Source of the DNA: Panacagrimonas sp.
GTDB lineage: Bacteria; Pseudomonadota; Gammaproteobacteria; Nevskiales; Nevskiaceae
Direction of reading: 5' to 3'
DNA length: 64,000 bases
Assembly: GCF_020697055.1 (NCBI RefSeq)
Contig: NZ_JAJFBP010000017.1
Location: 17,838-81,837 of the forward strand
The position numbers were made by a program, and so were the translations under genes. The notes under the pieces were generated by a model. That model did not search any database, had not been told where the DNA came from, and was given only the letters and a program-made list of their open reading frames with translations. Of the stretch, positions 38,323 to 46,845 are shown piece by piece. Positions within the stretch are counted from its first letter, which is position 1; the number at the start of each line of letters is the position of its first letter.

Positions 38323-41300
38323 CTAGACCCCGGCTGGGCGACGCAGGTCCAGCGTGCAGGGATAGTCCGGGTTCGCCGTTTCGGCAGGCGGCCAGTAGGT
38401 CGACGGCGTATGCCCTAGCGGCTCGAAGCGCGACAGTCGCCGCGCCTCGGCCTCGTAGTGGTTCACCGGGAACGTGTCGTAGCTGCGGCCGGCCGGATGC
38501 ATCACGTGGTACGTGCAGCCGGCGACGGCGCGGCGATGGCGCGCGTCGAACAGGTCGAAGACCAGCGGCGAGTGCACCCCGATGGTCGGATGCAGCGCCG
38601 AGGCCGGCTGCCACGCGCGGTAACGCACGCCGCAGACGGTTTCGTCCTTGATGCCGGTGGCGCGCAGCGGCAGGCGGCGACCGCCGACGGTGACGAAGTG
38701 GCGGCCCGGCGTGAGTCCGCGCGTGCGCACCTGCACGCGCTCGAGGCTGGAATCGACGAAGCGCGTCGTGCCGCTCTGCGCGGCTTCCTCGCCCAGCACC
38801 GGCCAGGGCTCGAGCGCGTGGCGCAGTTCGATCTCGATGCCTTCGTGGTTCAGCGTGCCGTGCACCGGGAAGCGGAACTCGAGGTGCGGTTCGAACCATT
38901 CGGCGCGGAACGGGTAGCCCCGTCCGCGCAGGTCGCGCAGCACGTCGAGAAAATCGGCCCAGACGTACTGCGGCAGCATGAACTCGTCGTGCAGGCGCGT
39001 ACCCCAGCGCACCAGCGGTTCGGTGTACGGCCGCTCCCAGAACGCCGCGATCAGCGCGCGCACCAGCAGCTGCTGCACCAGGCTCATGCGCGCGTGCGGC
39101 GGCATCTCGAAGCTGCGGATCTCGACCAGGCCGAGCCGGCCGGTGGGACCGTCGGGCGAATAGAGCTTGTCGATCGACAGCTCGGTGCGATGCGTGTTGC
39201 CGCTGATGTCGACCAGCAGGTTCCGGAAGAGGCGGTCGACGAGCCACAGCGGGAGCTGCTGGGCGGAGAGACCCTCTCCCCCCCCTCTCCCGCCTTGCGG
39301 GAAAGGGGCGTCAGGCGTCGGTCGGTGACCGCCGACTCGACCCAAGGGTACCTGCGACAGCGCGATCTCCAGCTCGTAGAGCGCCGAATCGCGGCCTTCG
39401 TCCGGGCGCGGGTGCTGCGACGTCGGGCCGATGAAGAGTCCGGAGAACAGGTAGCTCAGCGCGGGATGGTTCTGCCAGAAACGGATCATGCTGCCGAGCA
39501 GATCGGGCCGGCGCAGGAACGGCGAGTCTTCCGGCGTCGCGGCGCCCACGACGATGTGATTGCCGCCGCCGGTGCCGACGCCGCGCCCGTCGATCAGGAA
39601 TTTCTCGGTGCCCAGGCGCGTCAGGCGCGCCTGTTCGTAGAGCTCGAGCGTGACGTCGCGCAGCTGCGGCCACGAATGCGAGGGATGGACGTTGACCTCG
39701 ATCACGCCGGGATCCGGCGTCACCTTGAGCACGTTGAGACGGCCGTCCGTAGGCGGTGGATAGCCTTCGATCCGCACCGGCACGTCGAACTCGGCGGCGG
39801 CGTCCTCGACGGCGCCGACCAGATCGAGGTAGTCCTCGATGCCCTGGACCGGCGGCATGAACACGCACAGGTGGCCGTCCCGCGGCTCGACCGTCAGCGC
39901 GGTGCGCACGTTGCCGCCCTGCAAATAGGCGCCGCGACGCTGCGGCGTCGGCTGGTCGCGCTCCTCGGTGAGCTTCTGCTGGCGTTCGCGACGGCGCTTC
40001 TCCTGCTCGGTCACCGGCGCCTGCAGGAAGGGTTGGCGGCGCGCGTCGACGGTCGCCGGCAGCGGTGCGCGCGGCGTGAACGGATCGCGTGGGATCAAAT
40101 GGGGATAGCTCAGCGGCGCGATCCACGGCAGCGCCTCGAGCGGCAGGCGATAGCCCACCGGGGAATCGCCGGGGATCAGGTACATGCGCCCGCCGCGAAA
40201 GCTCCAGCGCTCGCTGATCCACGCCCGCGACTGCCAGCGCTGCACCGGCAGCACGTAGCCCTTGGGCGTATCCAGGCCGCGCGACAACACGCGGGCCAGG
40301 CGCGCGCGTTCCTCGGGATCCTTGAGCTTGCTCGCCTCGGCCGTGACGTTGTCCGGCAGTCGGCGCTCGCGGTGCAGGTAGTAGAACGCGTCCTCGTAGC
40401 CCGGCACCACGTTGGCCGGATCGACTTCGAGGCGCTCGGCGATCGCGCGCACCAGCGCGCGGGCGCTGTCGACGTCGGCCGGCATCGAGCCGTCGGCCAG
40501 ATCGCCGCGCACGATCGGCTTGCCATCGCCGCGCCAGTACAGCGCGTAGGCCCAGCGCGGCAGCGATTCGCCCGGATACCACTTGCCCTGGCCGTAGGTC
40601 AGCAGGCCCTCGGGCGCGAACCGGTCCTTGAGCCGGCGGATCAGCTTGTTGGCGAGCCCTTCCTTCATCGGACCGACCGCGGCGGTGTTCCACTCCGCGC
40701 CCTGCATGTCGTCGATCGAGATGAACGTCGGTTCGCCGCCCATCGTCAGGCGCACGTCGCCGGCCGCGAGCCTGGAATCCACCACGGTGCCGAGCGCATC
40801 GATCGCCGACCATTGCTCGTCGGTGTAGGGCTTGGTGACGCGCGCGCTTTCCACCACGCGCGTGACCTTCATCGTGTGGCCGAACTCGGTTTCGAGTTCG
40901 CCTTCGCCGGCGAAGCTCATCGAGCCGGTGATCGGCGCGGCGGTGGAGGGCTCGGGCGTTGCGCACAGCGGGATGTGGCCTTCGCCCGTCATCAGGCCCG
41001 AGGTCGGATCGAAGCCGATCCAGCCGGCGCCGGGCACGTACACCTCGCACCAGGCGTGCAGGTCGGTGAAATCGACCTCGGTGCCCGACGGTCCATCGAG
41101 CGACTTCACGTCCGGCGTCAGCTGGATCAGGTAGCCGGAGACGAATCGCGCGGCCAGGCCCAGGTTTCGCAGCAGCTGCACCAGCAGCCACGACGTGTCG
41201 CGACACGAGCCCGAGGCGGCCTTCAAGGTCTGCTCCGGCGTCTGTACGCCGGGCTCGAGGCGGATCAGGTAGCGGATCGACTGCTGCAGCGAGCGGTTCA

Positions 41301-41748
41301 GATCCATCAGGAAGTCGACCGTGCGCGCCCGCGTGCGCGGGATGCTGTCGATCAGCTGTTTGAACAGCGGCGTGGCCGCGGTGGACTCGACGCGCAGGTA
41401 GGGCTCGAGATCGCGCTTGAGCGCGTCGGCGTACTTGAACGGGTAGTGCTCGGCCTCGGGTTCGACGAAGAAGTCGAACGGGTTGTAGACCGCCATGTCG
41501 GCGACCAGGTCGACCGTGACGGTGAAGTGGTCGACCGCCTGCGGGAACACCACGCGCGCCTGCCAGTTCGAGAACGCGTCCTGCTGCCAGTTGATGAAAT
41601 GCGGCTGCGGTTCGACGCGCAACGAGTAGCTCAGCACGCGCGTGCGCGAATGCGGCGCCGGACGCAGCCGGATGATCTGCGGCGACAGCGTGACCTGTCG
41701 GTCGTAGCGATAGACCGTCTGGTGGAACAGCGCGGCGTGCAGGGGCAT
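38323..41748 (-). CDS. Transglutaminase-like protease fused to DUF2126 (putative amidoligase)
   Basis: A 1141-residue cytoplasmic protein. The N-terminal bacterial transglutaminase region begins MPLHAALFHQTVYRYDR. The cysteine-protease-like core has C182 (ASGSCRDTSWLL), H231 (DLHAWCEVYVPG) and D247 (GFDPTSG). The remainder is DUF2126, listed as a putative amidoligase domain (AVGPMKEGLANKLIRRLKDR, GRGVGTGGGNHIVVGA). Such proteins usually co-occur with an alpha-E protein and an ATP-grasp partner, neither of which is here. The start at 41748 gives the family N-terminus; 42 upstream codons are unlikely. A stretch at about residues 803-826 (TPDAPFPQGGRGGGEG) is encoded by a palindromic repeat. Peptide tagging or cleavage is a reasonable guess. 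Confidence 0.87.
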   Translation of the reverse strand: MPLHAALFHQTVYRYDRQVTLSPQIIRLRPAPHSRTRVLSYSLRVEPQPHFINWQQDAFSNWQARVVFPQAVDHFTVTVDLVADMAVYNPFDFFVEPEAEHYPFKYADALKRDLEPYLRVESTAATPLFKQLIDSIPRTRARTVDFLMDLNRSLQQSIRYLIRLEPGVQTPEQTLKAASGSCRDTSWLLVQLLRNLGLAARFVSGYLIQLTPDVKSLDGPSGTEVDFTDLHAWCEVYVPGAGWIGFDPTSGLMTGEGHIPLCATPEPSTAAPITGSMSFAGEGELETEFGHTMKVTRVVESARVTKPYTDEQWSAIDALGTVVDSRLAAGDVRLTMGGEPTFISIDDMQGAEWNTAAVGPMKEGLANKLIRRLKDRFAPEGLLTYGQGKWYPGESLPRWAYALYWRGDGKPIVRGDLADGSMPADVDSARALVRAIAERLEVDPANVVPGYEDAFYYLHRERRLPDNVTAEASKLKDPEERARLARVLSRGLDTPKGYVLPVQRWQSRAWISERWSFRGGRMYLIPGDSPVGYRLPLEALPWIAPLSYPHLIPRDPFTPRAPLPATVDARRQPFLQAPVTEQEKRRRERQQKLTEERDQPTPQRRGAYLQGGNVRTALTVEPRDGHLCVFMPPVQGIEDYLDLVGAVEDAAAEFDVPVRIEGYPPPTDGRLNVLKVTPDPGVIEVNVHPSHSWPQLRDVTLELYEQARLTRLGTEKFLIDGRGVGTGGGNHIVVGAATPEDSPFLRRPDLLGSMIRFWQNHPALSYLFSGLFIGPTSQHPRPDEGRDSALYELEIALSQVPLGRVGGHRPTPDAPFPQGGRGGGEGLSAQQLPLWLVDRLFRNLLVDISGNTHRTELSIDKLYSPDGPTGRLGLVEIRSFEMPPHARMSLVQQLLVRALIAAFWERPYTEPLVRWGTRLHDEFMLPQYVWADFLDVLRDLRGRGYPFRAEWFEPHLEFRFPVHGTLNHEGIEIELRHALEPWPVLGEEAAQSGTTRFVDSSLERVQVRTRGLTPGRHFVTVGGRRLPLRATGIKDETVCGVRYRAWQPASALHPTIGVHSPLVFDLFDARHRRAVAGCTYHVMHPAGRSYDTFPVNHYEAEARRLSRFEPLGHTPSTYWPPAETANPDYPCTLDLRRPAGV
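39282..39308. repeat. Palindromic GC-rich repeat copy 2, inside the transglutaminase/DUF2126 gene
   Basis: CCCCTCTCCCGC (39282-39293), loop CTT, then GCGGGAAAGGGG; 11 of 12 positions pair. It shares the same 12-mer arm with the intergenic copy at 20868-20894. It is read in frame as PFPQGGRGGGEG, so the element contributes protein sequence without breaking the reading frame. Confidence 0.75.
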
Positions 41749-41869
41749 GGGAGGAAGCGTCGTCGTCGGGACCAGGCGCGGGGCCGATGATACGGACCCT
41801 GGAGCGCGCCACGGGCGGGTGCGGGCGCGCCAGGGAGTCTTAGCAAGAATCGCTGCAGGGTGCGGCCAG

Positions 41870-41875
41870 TACACT
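41870..41875 (+). promoter_or_regulatory. -10-like element close to the start of the amino-acid dehydrogenase gene
   Basis: TACACT ends 8 bases before the ATG at 41883. If used, transcription would start at or within two bases of the start codon, giving a leaderless mRNA. No ribosome-binding site precedes the ATG. No good -35 was found at 16-18 bp spacing, which weakens the call. The 134-bp divergent gap otherwise shows nothing I recognise. Confidence 0.3.
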
Positions 41876-41882
41876 CGGGTGC

Positions 41883-42941
41883 ATGAGCGGCGTCCTGACC
41901 CACCCCGAATACGACGACCACGAACTGGTCGCCTTCCATCGCGATCCGGGATCGGGCCTGCGCGCGGTCGTGGCGGTGCACAGCACGGTGCTCGGTCGCG
42001 GGCTCGGCGGCTGCCGCGTCCATCCCTATGCCAGCGAGGCCGACGCGATCACCGACGTGCTGCGCCTGTCGCGCGGCATGACCTACAAGGCCGCGCTCGC
42101 CGGACTGCAGCAGGGCGGGGGCAAGGCGGTGGTGATCGCCGATCCGCGCCTGGACAAGACGCCCGCGATGATGCGGGCGATGGGGCGCCTGGTGCAGACG
42201 CTCGGCGGCCGCTACGTGATCGCCGAGGACTCGGGCACCGACGAGGCCGACATGCGCGAAGTCGCGCACGAGACCGCGTTCATCGGCGGTGGTGCGGCGC
42301 CGATCAATCCGGACGACCCGGGCGATCGCGACACCTCGGCCGCCACCGCGCTGGGCGTGTACTTCGGCATCCAGGCCGCCGTGCGCTTTCGCTTGGGCCG
42401 CGAAGACCTGCGCGGACTGCGCGTCTCGATCCAGGGCGTCGGCAAGGTCGGCCAGGTGCTGGCGCAGCATCTGCACGACGCTGGCGCGCGGCTGTTCGTC
42501 TGCGATGCGTACGCGCCGGCGGTGGACGCGTGCGTGCAGCGCTTCGGGGCAACGCCGGTGGATGCGCGCGAGTTGATCGGGCTCGACGTCGACGTGTTTT
42601 CACCGTGCGCGCTCGGGGCCGTGTTCGACGACGACAGCGTGCCGCGACTGCGCGCGCCGATCGTCGCGGGCGCCGCCAACAACCAGCTCGCGGAGCCGCG
42701 CCACGGCGGCATGCTGATGGACCGCGGCGTGCTCTATGCGCCGGACTACGCGATCAACGCCGGCGGCATCATCAATCTCTACTACGAAGGGCCGACGCGC
42801 CGCTGGGCCGATGTCGAGGCGCACCTGCAGCGCATCGGCCGGACGCTGGACACGATCTTCATGCGCGCGCGCGACGAGGTGCGGCCGACGCACGAGATCG
42901 CCGATCGCATGGCCGAGACGGTATTCCGCAAGCAGCCGTAA
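41883..42941 (+). CDS. Leucine/valine dehydrogenase family (Glu/Leu/Phe/Val dehydrogenase)
   Basis: A 352-residue NAD-dependent amino-acid dehydrogenase. The catalytic region has the glycine-rich GLGGCRVHPYASEADAI, SRGMTYKAALAGLQQGGGKA with two conserved lysines, and IAEDSGT. The Rossmann NAD site is VSIQGVGKVGQVLAQHL followed by acidic residues in the second strand. PIVAGAANNQLAE and APDYAINAGGIINL are also family-typical. The enzyme reversibly deaminates branched-chain amino acids to 2-oxo acids. It stands alone, divergent from the transglutaminase gene and convergent with the DUF616 gene (12-bp gap). Confidence 0.9.
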   Translation: MSGVLTHPEYDDHELVAFHRDPGSGLRAVVAVHSTVLGRGLGGCRVHPYASEADAITDVLRLSRGMTYKAALAGLQQGGGKAVVIADPRLDKTPAMMRAMGRLVQTLGGRYVIAEDSGTDEADMREVAHETAFIGGGAAPINPDDPGDRDTSAATALGVYFGIQAAVRFRLGREDLRGLRVSIQGVGKVGQVLAQHLHDAGARLFVCDAYAPAVDACVQRFGATPVDARELIGLDVDVFSPCALGAVFDDDSVPRLRAPIVAGAANNQLAEPRHGGMLMDRGVLYAPDYAINAGGIINLYYEGPTRRWADVEAHLQRIGRTLDTIFMRARDEVRPTHEIADRMAETVFRKQP

Positions 42942-42953
42942 CGGCGGCGCGCG

Positions 42954-43754
42954 TCAGCGCGACGCGAACACGCGCAGCAGCCGCGTCCGGCAACGAAGGA
43001 ACCACTCCCGCACCGCCACGCGCAGGCGCTCGGTCGGCGTGCGCCGCACGTGGTGGCGCTGCAGCCGATAGATCGGATCGGGCGCCGGCTTTCGCGGCAG
43101 TGATCGCACGGGCAGCGACCGGATCGGCGCACCCGTGCGCCAGGCCACCCACGCGAGGCTCAGCTGGTCGCGCCGGCTGCGCTGCAGGTATTCGCGCCAC
43201 CAGCTTTCCATCAGCGCGATCACCTGCGGCTGGCGATGACGCCGCACGATCAAAGTCGCCTCCCACAGTCCGCTGTGGGGCGGAAGGCCGCCGTCGCGAT
43301 AGGCCTGCGCCTGCGCCTGCAACGCGGCCTCGGCGTCCTTGCCCAGGTTCACGCAGGTCTCGATCTCCTCGAACGCACAATCGCGCGCCGGATGTTTCGG
43401 GATCGCGAAGTCGGCGCCGTCGAGCGCACGACGCGCCAGCGTCACCGGATCCACCAGCAGCACCGCGCTGGCGTCGATCCAGATGCTGACGTCGCAGGCC
43501 GCGTCGAGATATCGGTGGGGCAGCAGCTTGGGCAGGCGCGAACGGCGGACCGGATCGAGCGTGTCGTCGCCTTGGAGCGGCACGCGTGTCCAGGTGGCCG
43601 AGCGCAGCCGCGGCGCATCGGTGAAGCACAGGTGCGGGCAGCGCAGCGCCCACGGCGATTCGAGCGGGATGTCGTAGTCGCCGGTGATGCAGGTGTAGAC
43701 CACCAGCCGGCCGACGCCGGGAATCTCGGGAATCTCGGGACGTTCGGCGCGCAC
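42954..43754 (-). CDS. DUF616 family glycosyltransferase-like protein
   Basis: A 266-residue cytoplasmic protein. Core sequences are VVYTCITGDYDIPLESP, PHRYLDAACDVSIWIDASAV and FAIPKHPARDCAFEEIETC, as in the DUF616 (TOD1/MUCI70-like) group of putative GT-A glycosyltransferases. The acidic IWID triplet may be the metal/nucleotide site. The GTG at 43754 is the only usable start near the conserved beginning. The N-terminus carries a PEI repeat encoded by two 9-bp units. It lies 24 bp downstream of the DUF4340 gene on the same strand, so it may end that operon. The acceptor is unknown. Confidence 0.75.
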   Translation of the reverse strand: MRAERPEIPEIPGVGRLVVYTCITGDYDIPLESPWALRCPHLCFTDAPRLRSATWTRVPLQGDDTLDPVRRSRLPKLLPHRYLDAACDVSIWIDASAVLLVDPVTLARRALDGADFAIPKHPARDCAFEEIETCVNLGKDAEAALQAQAQAYRDGGLPPHSGLWEATLIVRRHRQPQVIALMESWWREYLQRSRRDQLSLAWVAWRTGAPIRSLPVRSLPRKPAPDPIYRLQRHHVRRTPTERLRVAVREWFLRCRTRLLRVFASR

Positions 43755-43778
43755 GTGCGGTCGGTCGTGCGAACCCGA

Positions 43779-44672
43779 TCAGCGCTGCGGCGCGGCCTTG
43801 GGTTCCTGTGGCGGCGTCGCGGCCGGCGCCTCGGGCGCGGGCGGCGGCGGGATGTGGAACAGCTCGTCGACCAGCGCCTTCGAGAGCGTGTACCGCACGC
43901 CCAGCGCCTTGCTCGACAGCACCAGCTGCGGATCGCGTGCCACCACCACCAGGTCGATCGTGCGGTCGTCGTCGAGCGTCAGCTTCACCGCGTCGCCCTT
44001 GGATCCTTCGGCCGGCTCGGCCGCGTTCCACATCGCGTTGGCGTTGCGCCACGACTCGGCGAGCTGCGCGACCTGCGCCGGCGCGGCATCGCCCTGCTGT
44101 GCACTGGTCCACGCACCGTCCTTGTCCTTTTCCAGCGTCAGGCCGCCGGGCAGCTCGATGCGCTTGAGGTTGGCGCCTTCGGGGACCAGCGCCTTCGACA
44201 CCAGGTCGGAGTAGTCCGGATCGAGCGCCGCGCTCGGCGGGTCGTCGACCAGGCCGATGACGCCGCCGGAGGACACGTAGCGCCGGTACTTGATCGGCTC
44301 GGCGCCGCCCAGGTCGATGCGCGTGTCGTCGAGCGTGACGCTGTACCGGGGCGGATCGAGCTCGAGCGCCTTGCGATCCACGTCGGCGTCGAGCCTGGAT
44401 TTCACCTCGAGGTCGGCCAGCGACAGGATGCCGCCGATCTCGTACTTGTCGGTGGCGCTCTGCACCGGCTCGGTCAGGAACCACGCCTGGCCTTTCTTCT
44501 CGAGCTTGATCGCCGGCTTGCCGGGATGTTCGACCGCGATGCGGGTGATCGCGTCCTGCTGCAGCGGCGTCAGCGGCGGACCTTTGACTTCCTTCTTCTG
44601 GCCGAACCACAGGGCCGCGCCGAGCCCGCCGGCGACCACGAGCAGCGCGAGATTGAGATGGCTGCGTTTCAT
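43779..44672 (-). CDS. DUF4340 domain protein, membrane-anchored
   Basis: A 297-residue protein with one N-terminal membrane helix (LNLALLVVAGGLGAALWFG) and a large periplasmic part made of DUF4340-like repeats (ITRIAVEHPGKPAIKLEKKG, AWFLTEPVQSATDKYEIGG). It has a Pro/Ala-rich tail (PPPPAPEAPAATPPQEP). It is the last of four genes transcribed together (ATPase, permease, GldG-like, DUF4340), 3 bp after the GldG-like stop. In such clusters DUF4340 proteins are presumed accessory parts of the exporter; no biochemical role is established for this one. Confidence 0.85.
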   Translation of the reverse strand: MKRSHLNLALLVVAGGLGAALWFGQKKEVKGPPLTPLQQDAITRIAVEHPGKPAIKLEKKGQAWFLTEPVQSATDKYEIGGILSLADLEVKSRLDADVDRKALELDPPRYSVTLDDTRIDLGGAEPIKYRRYVSSGGVIGLVDDPPSAALDPDYSDLVSKALVPEGANLKRIELPGGLTLEKDKDGAWTSAQQGDAAPAQVAQLAESWRNANAMWNAAEPAEGSKGDAVKLTLDDDRTIDLVVVARDPQLVLSSKALGVRYTLSKALVDELFHIPPPPAPEAPAATPPQEPKAAPQR

Positions 44673-44675
44673 GGC

Positions 44676-46082
44676 TCAGCGACGGCGCCGCACGATCCAG
44701 CGCGTGACGCCGATGCCGATCAGCAGCAGCGGCAGCGCGATCACGAAGCCGCCGGCGATCAGCACGATCGCCCAGTTGGGCAGGAACAGGTTGGTGTCGG
44801 GCGCCTTGGGCACGTCGATGTCGAGCTGCGCGTCGCGGCTGGCGAGCCACTGGACGACGTTGAGGCCGAGCTGCTGGTTGCCGAGCTGGCTGAGCGAACC
44901 GTCGGAGATGAAGTCGGCGTCGCCGATCAGCACCACGCGCTGCTGATGCGTGGCCGCGGGCGCGGGCGGCTCGCCTTCCTTGGCCGGCGCCGGTGCAGGT
45001 GCCGTCGGGTCGGGCAGCTCGCGCGTCAGCGTCATGCCGATGGTGAGCGGACCGGCGATGTCACCGGCCGCAGGATCGAGCGACACGCCGGCGTCACCGA
45101 TCGGCTGCGTTTCCAGCCAGGCCTCGGGGCTCGACGTCAGCAGCGGCGTGGCGGTCCAGCCGCCGGCGGATTTCTCGCTGGCCTTGAGCGAGCGCACCAG
45201 CGGGAACAGCGTGACGCGGTCCATTCCGCGCGTGACCGGGTTCGGCGGATAGTCGAGCGCGGCGAAGATGCCCGGGTGGCCGGTGCCGAGCAGCTCGTAC
45301 TCGGGGAACACCGCGTAGCCGTCCTGCCACGTGATGCCCAGGCGCTCGGCGACCGGCTTCAGGCCCGGCGTGTGGTCCGGGTCGGCCATCCACAGCAGGT
45401 TGCCGCCCTTTTCCACGTACGCATCGATCAGCCGGATCTCGCCTTCGAGCAGTTCGCTCCGGGGGCTCGCGACCACCAGCACCGAGGTGTTGTCGGGAAT
45501 GGACGGCGTCTTGATCAGGTTCAGCGCCTGGTAGTTGAGGCCCTTGTCCTTGAGCACCTGCGCGAAGCGCGTGTACGCGCCCTGGTCCTGGCCTTCGACC
45601 ACCGCGCGCTCGCCGTGGCCTTCGAGGAACACGATCCACTTCTCGCCGGAATAGCTCAGGCGCTGCAGTGCACCGGTGATGTTCTGTTCGGACAGCGCGC
45701 GCAGGTTCTCGCGGCGGCCCTGGTATTCGAGCACCACCTCGCCTGCGAAGGAGACGTTGAACTCCTTGACCTTCTGCGGCTGGCTGCTCGGATCGATGTA
45801 CTCGAGCGAGACGTCCTTCTTGAAGCGCTGGTACTGCTCGACGAAGAACTGCACCGACGCGCGCTCGGGTGCGCCGGGGTAGGCGAACGCCACGAAACGC
45901 ACCGGGTCCTTCATGCCGGCGAGCTGCTTCTGGCTCGCAACGGAAATGGTGTTGCGCTTGTTGAACGTCCAGTCCTGCTTGACGTTGTAGCGCACGGACA
46001 GCACGCCGAGCATCACGATCACGCCGAGGAACAGCGCGCCGCCGATCAGCTGCTGGATCAGATTCTGGTTCTTCTGCTTCAT
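44676..46082 (-). CDS. GldG-like ABC transporter auxiliary protein
   Basis: A 468-residue protein. A membrane helix lies at about residues 13-33 and another near the C-terminus (about 438-460) before a basic tail. Between them is a periplasmic ABC-type uncharacterised domain (WTFNKRNTISVASQKQLAGM, KWIVFLEGHGERAV, LLWMADPDHTPGLKPVAERL, VVLIGDADFISDGSLSQLGN). The family includes GldG of gliding bacteria and related exporter components that pair with an ABC-2 permease. A Pro/Ala linker sits at about residues 355-375. It follows the permease gene by 19 bp. Confidence 0.85.
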   Translation of the reverse strand: MKQKNQNLIQQLIGGALFLGVIVMLGVLSVRYNVKQDWTFNKRNTISVASQKQLAGMKDPVRFVAFAYPGAPERASVQFFVEQYQRFKKDVSLEYIDPSSQPQKVKEFNVSFAGEVVLEYQGRRENLRALSEQNITGALQRLSYSGEKWIVFLEGHGERAVVEGQDQGAYTRFAQVLKDKGLNYQALNLIKTPSIPDNTSVLVVASPRSELLEGEIRLIDAYVEKGGNLLWMADPDHTPGLKPVAERLGITWQDGYAVFPEYELLGTGHPGIFAALDYPPNPVTRGMDRVTLFPLVRSLKASEKSAGGWTATPLLTSSPEAWLETQPIGDAGVSLDPAAGDIAGPLTIGMTLTRELPDPTAPAPAPAKEGEPPAPAATHQQRVVLIGDADFISDGSLSQLGNQQLGLNVVQWLASRDAQLDIDVPKAPDTNLFLPNWAIVLIAGGFVIALPLLLIGIGVTRWIVRRRR

Positions 46083-46101
46083 GGTCTGGATGGGCGTCCG
46101 A

Positions 46102-46845
46102 TCAGTTCCGTTCCATGTCCAGCCGCATCACCGTCAGCCACAGGAACAGCGCGGTGAACAGCAGGTAGTAGACGACGTCGGAGGAGTCGAACAATCCGCT
46201 GATCAGGTCCTGGTAATGGCTGATCAGCGACAGGTAGTCGAACACCGGCGCGTAGGCGGAATCGAAGCTCGCCGGCATCTTGAGCAGCCAGATCACCAGC
46301 AGCGCCGCGAAACTGCCGATCGCCGCGATCGTCGGCTCGCGCGTGAGCGAGGAAATGAACATGCCGCACGCGGCGAAGGCCATCGTCAGCAGCAGCAGGC
46401 CGAGCAGCCCCGCGGCCAGGCGACCCACGTCGAGATCCACCGCCGGCAGCAGCGAGGCCGGCATGATCGCCAGCAGTCCCAGCATCGCGATCACGAACAC
46501 CATCACGCCGACGAACTTGCCGAGCACGATCTCGATCAGCGTCACCGGCGCGGAGAACAGCAGCGTCAGCGTGCCGGACTTCCGCTCTTCGGAGAACACG
46601 CGCATCGTCATCAGCGGCAGGATCAGCAGCAGGATGATGGTGGCCGAGCCGTACAGGCCGCTGCCGACGTAGTCCGACACGCCCACCGCCTGGTCCTGCG
46701 TCTCCGAGTTCTGCACGTACTGGATCACGGCACCGGAGAAGATGTAGCCGAAGATCAGCTGCGAGATGCCGAGCACGGCCCAGGCCAGCGGCGAGACGAA
46801 GATGCGGCGCGTCTCGTTCGCGGCGATCGTCAATACGTTCTTCAT
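46102..46845 (-). CDS. ABC-2 type transporter permease (GldF-like)
   Basis: A 247-residue permease with six hydrophobic segments. Family features are VLTIAANETRRIFVSPLAWA at the N-terminus, MRVFSEERKSGTLTLLFSAP and MFISSLTREPTIAAIGSFAA. It overlaps the ATPase gene by one base (ATGA). It forms the membrane channel of the exporter with the ATPase and the GldG-like protein. The cargo is unknown. Confidence 0.88.
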   Translation of the reverse strand: MKNVLTIAANETRRIFVSPLAWAVLGISQLIFGYIFSGAVIQYVQNSETQDQAVGVSDYVGSGLYGSATIILLLILPLMTMRVFSEERKSGTLTLLFSAPVTLIEIVLGKFVGVMVFVIAMLGLLAIMPASLLPAVDLDVGRLAAGLLGLLLLTMAFAACGMFISSLTREPTIAAIGSFAALLVIWLLKMPASFDSAYAPVFDYLSLISHYQDLISGLFDSSDVVYYLLFTALFLWLTVMRLDMERN

